Positions 22,401 to 33,397 of a stretch of DNA of 64,000 bases are shown here, one piece after another. Numbering within the stretch: position 1 is the first letter of the stretch; every line of letters begins with the position of its first letter. The DNA is taken from contig OW387140.1 in NCBI GenBank assembly GCA_936440205.1, positions 19,093,659-19,157,658 of the forward strand, read 5' to 3'. Source of the DNA: Lepidonotus clava (lineage: Eukaryota > Annelida > Polychaeta > Phyllodocida > Polynoidae). The translations under genes and the position numbers were made by a program. A model generated the notes under the pieces. That model did no database searches. It was given only the letters and a program-made list of their open reading frames with translations, and was not told the DNA's origin.

Positions 22401-25400
22401 TGTACCCCATCTGTCAAAGCACAGTATACGGTTGCCTGTAGATCAAAAACTATTATTTGGAGTTCAATTCCCTGCTGGAAAACCTCTTTAAAAGAAACAT
22501 GGTTTTGTATCTTAAGTCTTCTAAAGTGGAAAGCATTATCACTCATCTTCTATCATAAACCATTAGATTCGTCATTGAATCAATATTAATGTTTGCGTTA
22601 TTGAGTTTCTGAGTACCAGTATTTAGAAGATAAACCATCTAGTATTTCCTTGTATTTAACGTTCTAGCATTTCCTTGTAATAAACCCCTGTTCCAAAACT
22701 AAAGCTGGGTTATATAGCCCGTATACCCTTTACGGATTAGAATGCGCTTAATAATGACAGTTCAATACACACATAATGCGTATTCTCAATCTGGGGCTAA
22801 AGTCTGTAAAGAGTATAGCTGTAAGTAACAAAAGTCGCTCAACTTCCGCATGTCCCTGCCCCAGTCTGTGAAACACTACTACATCCCTGTTCCTTGTCCC
22901 AGTCCATGACGACACGGACCTGCTCCCAGGGACCTGCAGTCAGCATGTTATGTCCAACCCGGACCTGGGGCACCGACCTCTCACCCCGTCACCACACTGT
23001 GCCATGTGTTAATCATATCAAACGGGGGAAGGGGCTCACGGAGAGGGAGATAGGACCTAATTAAGGCTAATCCAAACCTTACTCCGGCGGGGCCCTTCCC
23101 TGGAGGTGCAGTTTATCCAGCATACCGATATGATCTACTGCACTCTCTAACATTAATGCATCTCACAATCATGGACATAACAGAATTCTGGTTTCATTCC
23201 TATTTTTCTGAATATTTTCTTTAATTTATTTTAGGTACAAGGGTTTATATAGTGAGAAATGAGGAATGACACTCGTGTTACTAGTTTGGAAGGCAATCGT
23301 TTTACTGGTCCGCCTTCAAAGAACATAAAGTATTTTTCCAGTACCTATAACCCTTTTGCACTTGGACAAAATGGTTAATTCTCTGGATTTTAGAATTCCA
23401 ATCAAAGTCAGAGATGAATCGACGGCACTGGATGTAAGATCAGGTACAGAAACTTTGTAGAATTCTTGTTCAGACTCACGGATTATAGACAATCGTATAG
23501 TGTTGGGTGGTAAAGGGTCAACTCCCATTCACCATATGGTCAGCAGCTGACCGGCGGCTACTTAATTGGTGCGACGCTGACCGTGCCAGAACGTCACCAA
23601 TAGTACCACGGTCTGCTTTGTGTGAACTGTTGATTAGACATCACAAGAAATGCAAAATGTAAGTATAAACAGCTGATTAAGAGTTTTAGATTATTGACAA
23701 AATATCAATTAGATATCCGTGTAATCATGTTCACTTTTGATAAATTGTCAATAATACGTTTTGTGAAATAGAAAACAAAACCTGTAATAAGACAAAATAG
23801 AACACCATTTTTACTAGGGAGGCCCTTATATAAAAACTCTCAGGTTGACAACAAATGTCTACCCAACAACCAGGCAGGGTGTGTACTGGTCAGCAGTGTC
23901 CAGCTGGCCAGAAGCAGCAGCAGGGGAGTGACCACTGACCACACCCACAGTGGCCATCTGGACAGCAGCACAGGTGGACACTTAGAGGGAGGGCACAGCC
24001 GGCCGGACTGCATCCACCAATGCACTGTTTGTTTAGCGCGAGGTATAATGGATGAATGAAGTTGCCGTGATTTATCATTCCAAAAAGGCAAGGTTTCCAT
24101 GTAAGTTTTGCATATAATATCATACATGGATATAATCAGTATACAGTATTATGTGCCATAGTTTCCAGAAACAAACGTCGAATGCATTCAAAGGGCATTC
24201 ATTTTGTCGAAATTTCATATCGGGTACCCCCACCCCCCTCCGTCCACAACCTTGCCTCCTCGTCATCTCTGAGGACATCTGGACATCGTCACACACTGTC
24301 CCGACACAGGTGGACACTGAGTGACCGGTCAGTGGCGGCTGTAGGGGAGGGAGAGGTCAGCTTCATTAGTCTAATTACTGACCACTGCTGCTGACACTCC
24401 CGTTCATGGCTCCACCTATTTATCAAGAAATATGTTAGCAATTCATTGTAGGTTATATATTCGTATTATACTCATTGGGAATATTTAACACATCTTACAA
24501 TGGCCGGAAGACCCCCCAAAGAGCAGGTAATAGACCCCAGGAGTTTGGGTCTAATGTCCCTTCACAGCTGCAACCGTGCAATGTGTAAGTCCGATAATTG
24601 TAATTAACAACTTCACTATCATCTGGAAATGGTTGTTAATAAACGAATACATGTTTCATATGCATGAGATCTGAACAATAGTGAAGATTGGCTTTTGTAA
24701 TAGCACTTTGTGTGATACCTCTCTTAGAGAATATGCGGCATACACCAAAAGCCATAATTTGTTATAAGAGTATCCCTATTCGATCAACTTCTTCACGGTG
24801 AAGACGTGTGTAACAAATGATATTTTAATATCATAGAATGGTAATAAATTTGAAGATGATTCGTCTGTGTTGGGATGGTTTCCAGGATGTCTGTTACTCT
24901 GTATGTCGTAGCTTCAGAAACATCGAAGCCAGATCCGCGTCTCCAGGTCTCAATGATCCCCATCTGATGGCTATAGCAGCGCCGCTAACTACCCTGCCAC
25001 ACCTCACCCCATCACCCTACAGCTCACCCCCGACCCCCTGATCGCTCCCCCATCTGCCCCTCACACACCCCGGCGCCCATTCCGACACACGGTGGCGCCA
25101 CAAGTCTCGCCGACGAGACTCTGCGAGACCTGCCCCCCTCTCATACTTCCCACTTACCCTCTCCATTCCCTCGGCGTTTTTCTGTGCCTCCCCTCAGCAG
25201 TGTTTAATCGGCGATCTGTAATGCGTACATAACAGTTTATTTTGGGGGGTATCTGGCATGTCATGTCAGCAATGTGGTATGTGTTAGAGAACAAGTGTAT
25301 ATATATATCGGAAACACTGCTACATACGCGACAAGGAATACATATACTGGATGTGGACTGGGAGGTGGCAGGGCTGCATAAATAAGTGGCACTGTCCCCA

Positions 25401-25655
25401 GGCCAGAACCTATTGAGGAAACACAGACCCGTTTGATTCTATCCACGTTCCTGTTTGATAAAGACCACCTGGTACCTTTATTATAGTCGCCGATCTATAT
25501 TCTACTGCTGTCTGAGCACGTGACCATAAATTTACATAAATTACCCATTGTAGAAGTTGAAGAAATTACGGAAAAACTGGATCATAAGCATGGACGGTAC
25601 CGGAGTCGGCGTCATGCAGAACCTCATGTGTGCAAACATTAGGAATAATTTAGAG
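19463..25655. other. Long non-coding region
   Basis: Imperfect duplicates of 'ATGACCCAATTTGCTGGTTC' lie at 19489-19590. GT- and G-rich sequence covers 21560-21800, where a 126-codon minus frame is a low-complexity artefact. A GC-rich patch at 22840-23110 is open in two frames after a good pyrimidine tract but has no domain. TAATTAAGGCTAATCC-type homeodomain sites lie near 23060. The rest is AT-rich and featureless. Confidence 0.4.
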
Positions 25656-26100
25656 TGAGTGAGTAATGGATGCTTTACGCCGTTTCGACAACTAAGGTCA
25701 TATTCACGTCGAAAACAGGTTGGGACAAATGCTGTCTTTGGTGATCGAATCCATGAGATGAAGGCGACAGGGCAGGCAAATAGCAGGGGATCAAAACCTT
25801 GAAATCATTTTTGCTGTACCTCATCCCTTAGTGAACCACAGCACCAACCAGGAATTGAACCCAAAGAACCACTTGGTCAGTGCTGGGTCCCCCCTATCGT
25901 CGCCTCATACGATCAGCATGGGCTTCAGAGAGGGCAAGTCCCGGGGGGCAAGTAGGTTGCCCTAAGCAATAATGTATCCCACAATTTTAAGGATCTCCAA
26001 CGAAAGGCGGGCTGAACGTTCCAAGAGGTCAGAATCCCTGGGTCAACACTGTGATGTCGGACCCCGTGAAATGAAATAGATACTTTAACTTTAATATCAC
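25656..26100 (+). repeat. Molluscan SINE-like interspersed repeat
   Basis: It starts GAGTGAGTGAGT followed by a TTTACGCCGTTTCG module. About 250 bp later it holds CAACCAGGAATTGAACCC, a reversed box-B-like sequence, and then CTATCGTCGCCTCATACGA with AGCATGGG. From memory this order of modules is typical of a repeat common in gastropod and bivalve genomes. The right border is approximate; the last 100 bp is weakly defined. It is the main clue to the host's phylum. Confidence 0.55.
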
Positions 26101-26329
26101 CCAGTAAATCGTTTTATTTCACTGGTACTCTGCCGCAGAGTCCGTCTAGCGGGGTACAAAGTATGGTGTCTATCAATATCATCAAAATAGGGCCTATACG
26201 GGCTGCTGGTGATAGGGCGTCCCTGCAGGTTCAGGAAGGCTGCACGTTTGATGATACTGCACGTGGTCGACCCAAACACTAATGCCGAACAATTCAGAAC
26301 TTCTCTTTTTCTCACTCAATGTACTCTTT

Positions 26330-26966
26330 TTAAGGTTGGCGTGGACGTGGCCCAGAGGCTGACATATGTATTGGAAGTATGTCCGGAACACTCTCGAGGT
26401 GCAAAGCAAGAAAACGTACGACGCTTTTAATCTGCAGTGACCCGTAGATTCTCCATCGCAAACTGTATGATGAAAAGCTGTAGCAAAGGAGCAGATCTCT
26501 GCTTGGAGAGCGGCTCGTTGACCTGACTTGCTCACAGTGGCACATGTGCGCGCGACACCTCCGCAGCTCAGCGACCAATCGTGGCAGCTCTGTCAGGTGC
26601 AGGTGTCGCAAAGATAGATTTCCCCCTCGAAATGTGCGCCGCGTCCACAACAGGTGGCGCTCTTCAAAACCAGCCTCGTTCTCGATCTGACGCAGGCGTT
26701 CTTGTCTCTCAGATTAGGCTGTGGATTAGCCACGCGTTCTTTTCGCGAATCATGGCCTGCTGCAATTCTTTTCTCCATTTTTTTTCCTGAAATTCGGGGG
26801 TGGTTTTACTTTCTTCAAATCTTTTCAAGATCGGTTGATTCAAATTGAATAGTGAAGGGTGAGAAGTGGCCCAGGAGTGTGAGGAATGGTGGGGGAAAAG
26901 AAGGAAGAGAAGAAGAAAACGGTTCGGCGGGAGAGGGGTGTGAGAGAAGGAGGACCCACGTGCCAT
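26330..26966 (-). other. Coding-looking segment on the minus strand, possibly a decayed gene or exon
   Basis: From 26966 down to 26709 one frame ends KKWRKELQQAMIREKNAWLI. Just below it another frame takes over at about 26703 and reads SERQERLRQIENEAGFEERH, then runs on to a stop at 26330. The stretch 26700-26530 has the codon texture of real coding DNA (charged, arginine/glutamate/leucine-rich, GC third positions), but no family is recognised. The change of frame near 26705 could mean two exons, a frameshifted pseudogene or chance. No good donor or acceptor marks the change. The CTCF-like AGGTGGCGC on the other strand at about 26652 lies within it. Confidence 0.25.
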
Positions 26967-27265
26967 GTCAGACCAATTTTGTGGTGATTGGACCCAGCTG
27001 TGGCCTGCGTCTCATCAAAACTAGAAGCAGCCGCCTTGACAGCCAGAGAGGCCCCCCACCCGCCGCCAACGATCGCCTCTCCAGCCTAGAAGCAGGGAAA
27101 AGAGGAGTCTATGTTTTAGTATATTGTTTTGTAATATTTCACTCCTAAAGGGTTGGAAATAGGTGTCAGAAGTAAGGACATCTTTGACCTCACAAGAAAC
27201 AGATGTAAAGCGGGACCCTCATTTTTAGCAGGATGTGTCAACATTCACAAAAGGAGGTGCATGGC

Positions 27266-27286
27266 GGGGGGGGGGGGGGGGGGGGG
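27266..27286 (+). repeat. Poly(G) run
   Basis: 21 consecutive G. It could form a G-quadruplex, and its length may be affected by sequencing or assembly. Confidence 0.9.
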
Positions 27287-28865
27287 CGCCAAGGATCCAG
27301 TAAATCTGTATCTTACTGTATAGTAAGCCTCCATGAAAGGTAGAGGCTTACAGTTTCTACACAGGTCCATAGCGCCTGGTAGGTTTCCCTTGGTAACAGC
27401 CTCAAAAACTCCCCGTGATATACATATTTTACAGTCTAGACCCTCACCGCTCACGGCCCACCGCAAGTATCACGTGAGGGATCACGTGCCACGAGACCTG
27501 GATGAATTATACTTCTGTTATCTCGTTGGAATCACGAGAAATTTCAGTCTCGCTTTGAAGTTGGTCTCACTCACTGAAGAACTGACGAGTGAAGGGTACA
27601 TCGTGGTATACGGAGGTGGAAGTATCCCCATGTGATATAGAACACACCATATCCTCCCATACTTCAACGGCAAATTCTTACATGTCATAGCCTAAAATTG
27701 AAATAAGTCATTTCTAAGATTAGATTTTACACATTACTCGACGTCCAGGCACTGATTCTGCTCGTCCTCGATCCAAAGTTTATGTATACAATATAAACCA
27801 ATGGCTGTAACTATCATATTGTGATGTATTACTACTTCCCAAAATCATGTTATTCTGAAAAGTCTTTTTTATTTGCTGTTGAGTGCTGAAAAAGAGTTAT
27901 ACATGGTAATTCAACAAGGGGGTTCTACAGCAGATCACAGTCTGCTTTACCAGAGACCACATGTGAAATTCCCTATACCTGTTAACGATTCATGAAATCC
28001 CTGTTGTAACCGATTACACACATACCTTTATGGTCAATGCTGCCTGTTAGGTGGTAACATTAAACAGACCTCCAATATGTTTTCAGGTAGCAGAAGCATG
28101 TCACTGAAGCCCCCTGCTGACATTACTTTCATTCTCCATATGTTACATTAACTCCATGTTCCCATAGAACACATTGAGGTTCCACACTGGCCAAATCGTC
28201 CGTGTAACAAACTTTCTCCTTATCTAAATTATCATATGTCAGGGAATTATATGCATGGCATTCAGGTTACATTCAGCAATTCACTATGCATGACACCATT
28301 CTGACAATGCCCTCAAAAGTTCCTTGTACAAACCGTAGAATAACATGCACAGGGCGTGTATTTCTTAAACCAGTCGAGGGCTTTCTCAAATTGTAGTTTT
28401 GAATATTCCATGAAAAAACAACGAAGAAATATTGATAATTGATAATCCCCATGACTTAACTGTATGGATCCCTTTCCAAAATCAGAGGTTAAGGTCTTTT
28501 TCTACACAATGTAAGCCTAGTATGTGAAATTGACATTTTAAGAAAAGATATCTCCAGTGCTTCTGCTGGCCTCCCCCCTGTGCCATGCAGGCACATGTAC
28601 TACATTCCCATTGGGTTACGCAATAACCAGCACAATATGACATTCTGAAATACTCCATGGGATGTCTGTACCCCATGAATAGTTCAGGCAGGGACCCCCT
28701 GGGAGGTTTTTTAACTGCCCCAGATGGAATCCATTGAGAGTTGTCGTCTCAATTCAGGAAACTTACTGCCAGGTCCCTCTTCGACAGACCCCTGCGACTT
28801 TACCAAAGAGTACAGCGGTATACATAAAACAGTAGTACATATGACATAGACACACAATAGAACAT
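27287..28865. other. Non-coding region
   Basis: A plus-strand frame of 100 codons (27333-27635) ends in a protein-like stretch but shows no domain and no splice context. The rest to 28865 is AT-rich, with nothing recognised. Confidence 0.4.
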
Positions 28866-28973
28866 ATTTACCGAGTCGATGCGTGATATATAGATTTGCT
28901 ATGAATAGGAAATAACAAGTAACAAGTGATCAAGTTTGGACATAGATAAATATGGGAAATATTTATTAAATCC
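28866..28973 (-). repeat. Ngaro repeat B2 (3' end of element)
   Basis: 108-bp second copy of B. It ends ...CGACTCGGTAAAT on the minus strand and marks the right end of the element in its own orientation. Confidence 0.9.
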
Positions 28974-29001
28974 TCCTATTACAACAAGCTAAAGACTAAA
29001 A

Positions 29002-29174
29002 TTAGACGATGTGAGCAGGTCGGTGGTGTGGGAGCAACTGAAAGTTAACGGTTACGCTCCGAGTTTATATAGTGACCAGACAACGGATCCGCGTAACCAT
29101 GGGGATGGAAGAGGTTACATCACCGCCTGCTCCCGGAAATAACAATTTTGAGGTCTCGGAACCCAAAATATTAC
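29002..29174 (-). repeat. Ngaro repeat A2
   Basis: Second copy of the A repeat, lying between B1 and B2 as expected for a split direct repeat. A 28-bp spacer separates it from B2. Confidence 0.9.
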
Positions 29175-29282
29175 ATTTACCGAGTCGATGCGTGATATAT
29201 AGATTTGCTATGAATAGGAAATAACAAGTAACAAGTGATCAAGTTTGGACATAGATAAATATGGGAAATATTTATTAAATCC
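29175..29282 (-). repeat. Ngaro repeat B1
   Basis: 108 bp directly downstream of the recombinase ORF and abutting A2. Identical by eye to B2. Confidence 0.9.
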
Positions 29283-29303
29283 CAATACCTCCAAACTGAT
29301 CAC

Positions 29304-30245
29304 CTAACGTAGTGAATAAATTTTTTGTTGTTTTGCCTTCTGACAAACTGAAGGCTTAATATATTTATAAATACAATCAGAAGCCCATTGGCCTCGCTCC
29401 TTAATAAAAGTTATGGGAGCCCCTAAGCTGTACAATTGAGTAGTACCACCCCTCCTAAGTGAGTGTGTGGAGAAATTACCTGAAACTTTTGCTTTATGCA
29501 ATAGTTTCTTAAATAATTTATTAAAATCTGAATAAGTCAGAAAAACCAAATTTTTTGTTGAGAAAAGAGGTGCATTTCCCTCAGCTGGATGAGCCTTATA
29601 CAAGAACTCCAACCAATAAACCGGGCATAGGGCCCTGTTACTACTCCTGTTTACTGGAATAGTATGGACAATGTTTTTAGTGGTCTTTGAAGAAGTGACC
29701 GTAACTACTATTCCAAAGTCAGTAAATTTTACATTTTTACGTAATAACATGTGAGACGAATTTACAGCATGGCCCACTCTCAAAAGTGTATTAAATAGAA
29801 AGATAATTATTACCCAAACTAACATCCCTTTTTCGGATGAGAGGTTTACCTTCCTATACATTGACTCTAAGTGTGAAAACTTAATTGGATCCTTGCTGTC
29901 CAATTGTACAACCTCTGTATTTTTTATACCTTTTACAGTCATTTTTATGTGTTTATCAGACCAGTCCGGTACAGGTAGGCCTTTAACATTATGATAGAAA
30001 ATTACCGCCTGATAATAATTAATAATTGAGGAGGCTTTCATATAAGATGAAAGATAAGTTAAATATCTGCAAGCTTGCTTGGAATTAATATTATAGATTG
30101 GCCAATTGAATTTCTTACAGACCTTCTTGTAGCAAGCCCACTGTTTCCTCCTCAATTTCAGAGTATTTGCTGACACGGCGGCTTTTCTTAGCGACTTTGC
30201 CCTCATTTTTAAGGCCATTTTCTCTGCAAAATTCGAAAATTTCAT
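29304..30245 (-). CDS. Ngaro tyrosine recombinase
   Basis: A 313-codon ORF of the tyrosine recombinase family. It has an N-terminal SAM-like core-binding region, then the catalytic domain. The first arginine is in FNTLLRVGH; the HSLRRGG box has the second histidine/arginine pair; a tryptophan replaces the second histidine in RGQWAS; and the likely nucleophile tyrosine is in CIYKYIKP. In this family the enzyme inserts a circular DNA copy by recombination, replacing the integrase of LTR elements. It ends just before repeat B1. Confidence 0.85.
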   Translation of the reverse strand: MKFSNFAEKMALKMRAKSLRKAAVSANTLKLRRKQWACYKKVCKKFNWPIYNINSKQACRYLTYLSSYMKASSIINYYQAVIFYHNVKGLPVPDWSDKHIKMTVKGIKNTEVVQLDSKDPIKFSHLESMYRKVNLSSEKGMLVWVIIIFLFNTLLRVGHAVNSSHMLLRKNVKFTDFGIVVTVTSSKTTKNIVHTIPVNRSSNRALCPVYWLEFLYKAHPAEGNAPLFSTKNLVFLTYSDFNKLFKKLLHKAKVSGNFSTHSLRRGGTTQLYSLGAPITFIKERGQWASDCIYKYIKPSVCQKAKQQKIYSLR

Positions 30246-31092
30246 TAATACAGCACAAATTAGAGCCTGCTAGGCATTTTCTGGCTTCCCCTTCAGATTT
30301 TAAATACAAAATTCTCGACAAAGTGTCCGCTACAAGGTTATTTTTTGTATTGATGTAGTGAGGGACCAAGCGGATTTGGTAAATTTTGCATACCCAAAAT
30401 AATTCTCTTAGCCAAGCCATACATGTTGGGTTTGAGCTTACCCCCTTCTTTATCATATAAAATACCTGAGTATTGTCTGTGAATATATTTACACTACAAC
30501 TTTTTAACTCATTAACCCAGGCTTTTGCTCCTATTAAAATTGGCCATAGCTCCAGTTCATTAATGTTAGCTTTGTCAAATATATCACTAGTTGGCGGACC
30601 CATAATATGATGACAGTCACTATTTTTTAGGGTGATCTTTTCCTCCCAAAACCCAGCAATCCAGTCTTGCCCTTTGTATACTGCATAACCTTTTAAAGAT
30701 GAATCAGATACAAGCGGGAGAGGATACTCATCATATATTATTCTCCTCCGACCATTGAAACTCTCACAAATTTTTTTCCACCATCTAAGGTCATCCCTTG
30801 CTGCTTGTCCAATTTTTATGGCTCTCAGATTATTATTTAATAATACCTTGTACAAATTAAATATTCTTCTGCAGTATACATTTCCACCTGAGACTACATG
30901 GGCGCAGTGAGATAAGAGCCCCCCCAGGCTTTCCAATTCTTTTTTGCCAATTGTAGCCCTTTCTGAGTATTTTTCTAACAAGGATTTTAGCTTTTCTAGC
31001 TTATCTGCTGGCAATCTTAGTTCCATCTCAATGGAATCAATATCTAGGCCCAGATATCTACACACCTGGGCTGGGGGGTTACCTTTCCCCAT
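30115..31092 (-). CDS. Ngaro pol, connection and RNase H domain
   Basis: Follows the reverse transcriptase. RNase H signature residues are visible in order: LVSDSSLKG, NELELWPI, IFTDNTQV and NNLVADTLSR, which supply the acidic cluster of the fold. The C-terminal end overlaps the recombinase ORF, as is common in Ngaro and DIRS elements. Confidence 0.8.
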   Translation of the reverse strand: MGKGNPPAQVCRYLGLDIDSIEMELRLPADKLEKLKSLLEKYSERATIGKKELESLGGLLSHCAHVVSGGNVYCRRIFNLYKVLLNNNLRAIKIGQAARDDLRWWKKICESFNGRRRIIYDEYPLPLVSDSSLKGYAVYKGQDWIAGFWEEKITLKNSDCHHIMGPPTSDIFDKANINELELWPILIGAKAWVNELKSCSVNIFTDNTQVFYMIKKGVSSNPTCMAWLRELFWVCKIYQIRLVPHYINTKNNLVADTLSRILYLKSEGEARKCLAGSNLCCINEIFEFCRENGLKNEGKVAKKSRRVSKYSEIEEETVGLLQEGL

Positions 31093-31631
31093 GAGATATA
31101 GAAACCTAAATATCTCAAAGTTTTTATAACTGTTCTCTGAGCATTTTCAGCTTCCTCATAAGTGGATGCAACTACAATGAAATCATCCAAATAATTTACC
31201 ACCTGTAAATTATATATATCCGACAAAATGTTGTATACAAATTCTGAAATCTGATTAAAGTACATCGGGCCTAAACGAAGACCAAAAGCTAGTCTGTTAT
31301 CTTGTATATACACCTCCTTGCCATCGATTTCCCATCTAAGTCCCATATACTTTTTATGATTTGGGAAAATGGGGACTGCCCTGTAAGCTGATTTTATATC
31401 CACTACGCCCATATAGTCTCCTTCCTGCAGGATTGCTAGAACATTTTCCACACTTTTGTATTGAAATTCTTCAATTATTTCATCACAGAAATTATTTACA
31501 GAAATATTTTTTGGCATGCTACAGTCTGTTATTGGTCTAACATTACCATCAGGTTTTGGGACTGCCCCCAGGCTATGTATGCAGTCTGGTTTTACATCGT
31601 TGGCTGAGTAATAAAAGGTCGTATCTGACAA
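31044..31631 (-). CDS. Ngaro pol, reverse transcriptase domain
   Basis: Carries the polymerase motifs of DIRS-order reverse transcriptases: LGAVPKPDG, the VDIKSAYRAV motif with a catalytic aspartate, AFGLRLGPMYF, and the active-site box NYLDDFIV. Together these place the element in the tyrosine-recombinase retroelements rather than the LTR or LINE groups. Part of a fossil element. Confidence 0.85.
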   Translation of the reverse strand: MSDTTFYYSANDVKPDCIHSLGAVPKPDGNVRPITDCSMPKNISVNNFCDEIIEEFQYKSVENVLAILQEGDYMGVVDIKSAYRAVPIFPNHKKYMGLRWEIDGKEVYIQDNRLAFGLRLGPMYFNQISEFVYNILSDIYNLQVVNYLDDFIVVASTYEEAENAQRTVIKTLRYLGFYISWGKVTPQPRCVDIWA

Positions 31632-32492
31632 ATGCCCATTTTGAGTAATTGTCCATTAAAGAAATATGACACATCTTAAAACTTTTTACGATTCTGAATA
31701 TCTGCTCAATCCTCAGAATATCTTAGTAATAGGAAGAATGATATGCTGCAATACTTAAGTGACAATTATGAATATATTTAGATTATTGGTATGTTACTAT
31801 GGTAACATATACATCATTTTTTCCAGATACGACCTTTTATTACTCATTTTTAATGAGAAAAGTTGAAACCAGTGAATAACAAAAGGTCGTATCTGATATA
31901 TCTAGAATTTGAATAAATACTAATTAAATCGGTTTAACTAATACAAATGACTCAAAATAACATTTCTGAACTTGAACCAATATGCTAGTTATGAATTCAT
32001 TTGATTACACTAAAATATTAAAGATTTATGTGATATTGAAAGGATCAGATTCAATTGCCGCCCAGATACGACCTTTTATTACTCAACACACACACCAGAA
32101 CTTGAGTTAACAAAGGTTGTATCCAACATTTTGCAATTATTTTGCTATGTCTGCTATTGATTTTCTAAAATCTATCCATGATATTTTACAATAAGGTTCA
32201 CTTGACAGTTATGCAAAAAAATCAGAATCATAAGATATGTTCATTTTGCATTAATTATCATTTTTTACTAAGAATATCAAATGAATATCTTCAGATATGA
32301 CCTTTTATTACTCAACCAAAAGGGACATTTTGTAGATACGACCTTTGTTTACTGGGTTATAACATTCCAAATATTTGGAAAATTCCAAAAATTCCAAAAT
32401 TTCTAGATACCTTATGGGCAAGGGAAACATATTCAAAAATAAAAGTAAAATTGATTTTTTTTGAGATACGACCTTTTATTACTCAGCCAACG
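31598..32492. mobile_element. Nested foldback/MITE-like element made of repeated inverted modules
   Basis: An 895-bp insertion in the Ngaro pol region. Its ends are a perfect 29-bp inverted repeat starting CGTTGGCTGAGTAATAAAAG (31598) and mirrored to 32492. The 4-bp ACAT flanks it on both sides (31594-31597, 32493-32496). The core of the terminal repeat, TGAGTAATAAAAGGTCGTAT or its complement, recurs inside at 31825-31846, 31873-31894, 32064-32085, 32103-32124, 32293-32314 and 32334-32354 in alternating orientation. The element therefore looks like three head-to-tail foldback units of about 210-240 bp plus a partial one. No ORF is present, and no superfamily is assigned. Confidence 0.8.
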
Positions 32493-33376
32493 ACATCTAC
32501 TATTTCTAAATATCCTTCAGATAATTCCTTATGAATTATTCTGTCCATTTTTTCAAAATTCGAGTCCTCATATACAGATTTATAGTTTTTGCAGTCATAG
32601 ATTAAACTGGTATTTACAGCGTTATCATCTATAATTTTGAAACCATCGGTTACAGCGTTAACCATAGCTTTAAACTTCCCTTTGCATTCTGTTGATCCTA
32701 AAGATAATATATAATGGAAGCGACATGGTTTGAGTTGGGCCAAAGCCCTGTCAATAAAGAATTCGCACTGGCAGATGCCTTGCGCGCATTCTTCACGGAC
32801 CTGTACTAACACTCCCATTTCAGATGTGGCCGTAAAGAGGATTTTTTCTGAGAAATTCTCGTAAATATCTTTCTCGAGTGAGTTTCCAAATAAATCTAGT
32901 ACCGGCTTGTCCGGCGTGATCTCGTCTACACGAATATCACCATTACAATGTGGAATATTAGCGAATTCCTTACCATTTTCGCGAAAATGATTAATGCAAA
33001 GTGTAATTTCACTCGCGTCCTCCGCATCCGCCTGTGTACTTTCCGCCCCACTATCAATGACGTCACTGGTTTCTGTACCGGCATTACCCGCGTAAACAAG
33101 GTCAGGCGGAGAAGCGCAGGCATTTGCGGAGGCGCATTTCGATGCGTTTTCCATCGCATTTTTACAAAGTACTCGATTAACATTGATGGAATTACTATAA
33201 AGACCACCCTGGATTACCGTAGAATCGTTACGGTGCTGTACTTTCACCGTAGGAGGAGAAATATTACGGTCTGGACAGCCTTGACACGACTGGCTTGCTA
33301 GCCCCCGGGGCGTGACGTCATCATTCTCAGATAAGTTAAAACCGTTACGAAGATTAACTCCTACAATGACCTGCAA
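32483..33376 (-). CDS. Ngaro pol, N-terminal part
   Basis: A 297-codon frame of the element between gag and the reverse transcriptase core. No domain is recognisable, though the C-terminal part looks like the leader that precedes the polymerase in this family. The nested foldback element lies immediately downstream. Confidence 0.6.
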   Translation of the reverse strand: MQVIVGVNLRNGFNLSENDDVTPRGLASQSCQGCPDRNISPPTVKVQHRNDSTVIQGGLYSNSINVNRVLCKNAMENASKCASANACASPPDLVYAGNAGTETSDVIDSGAESTQADAEDASEITLCINHFRENGKEFANIPHCNGDIRVDEITPDKPVLDLFGNSLEKDIYENFSEKILFTATSEMGVLVQVREECAQGICQCEFFIDRALAQLKPCRFHYILSLGSTECKGKFKAMVNAVTDGFKIIDDNAVNTSLIYDCKNYKSVYEDSNFEKMDRIIHKELSEGYLEIVDVVG

Positions 33377-33397
33377 GCCAGATTTTGATTCCCCCTC

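Noticed and set aside
22840-23063. Exon-like segment after a good pyrimidine tract
   Set aside because: Two frames are open, neither with a recognisable domain, and no donor follows.
27333-27635. 100-codon plus-strand ORF
   Set aside because: The C-terminal half looks protein-like, but there is no domain, promoter or splice site to support it.
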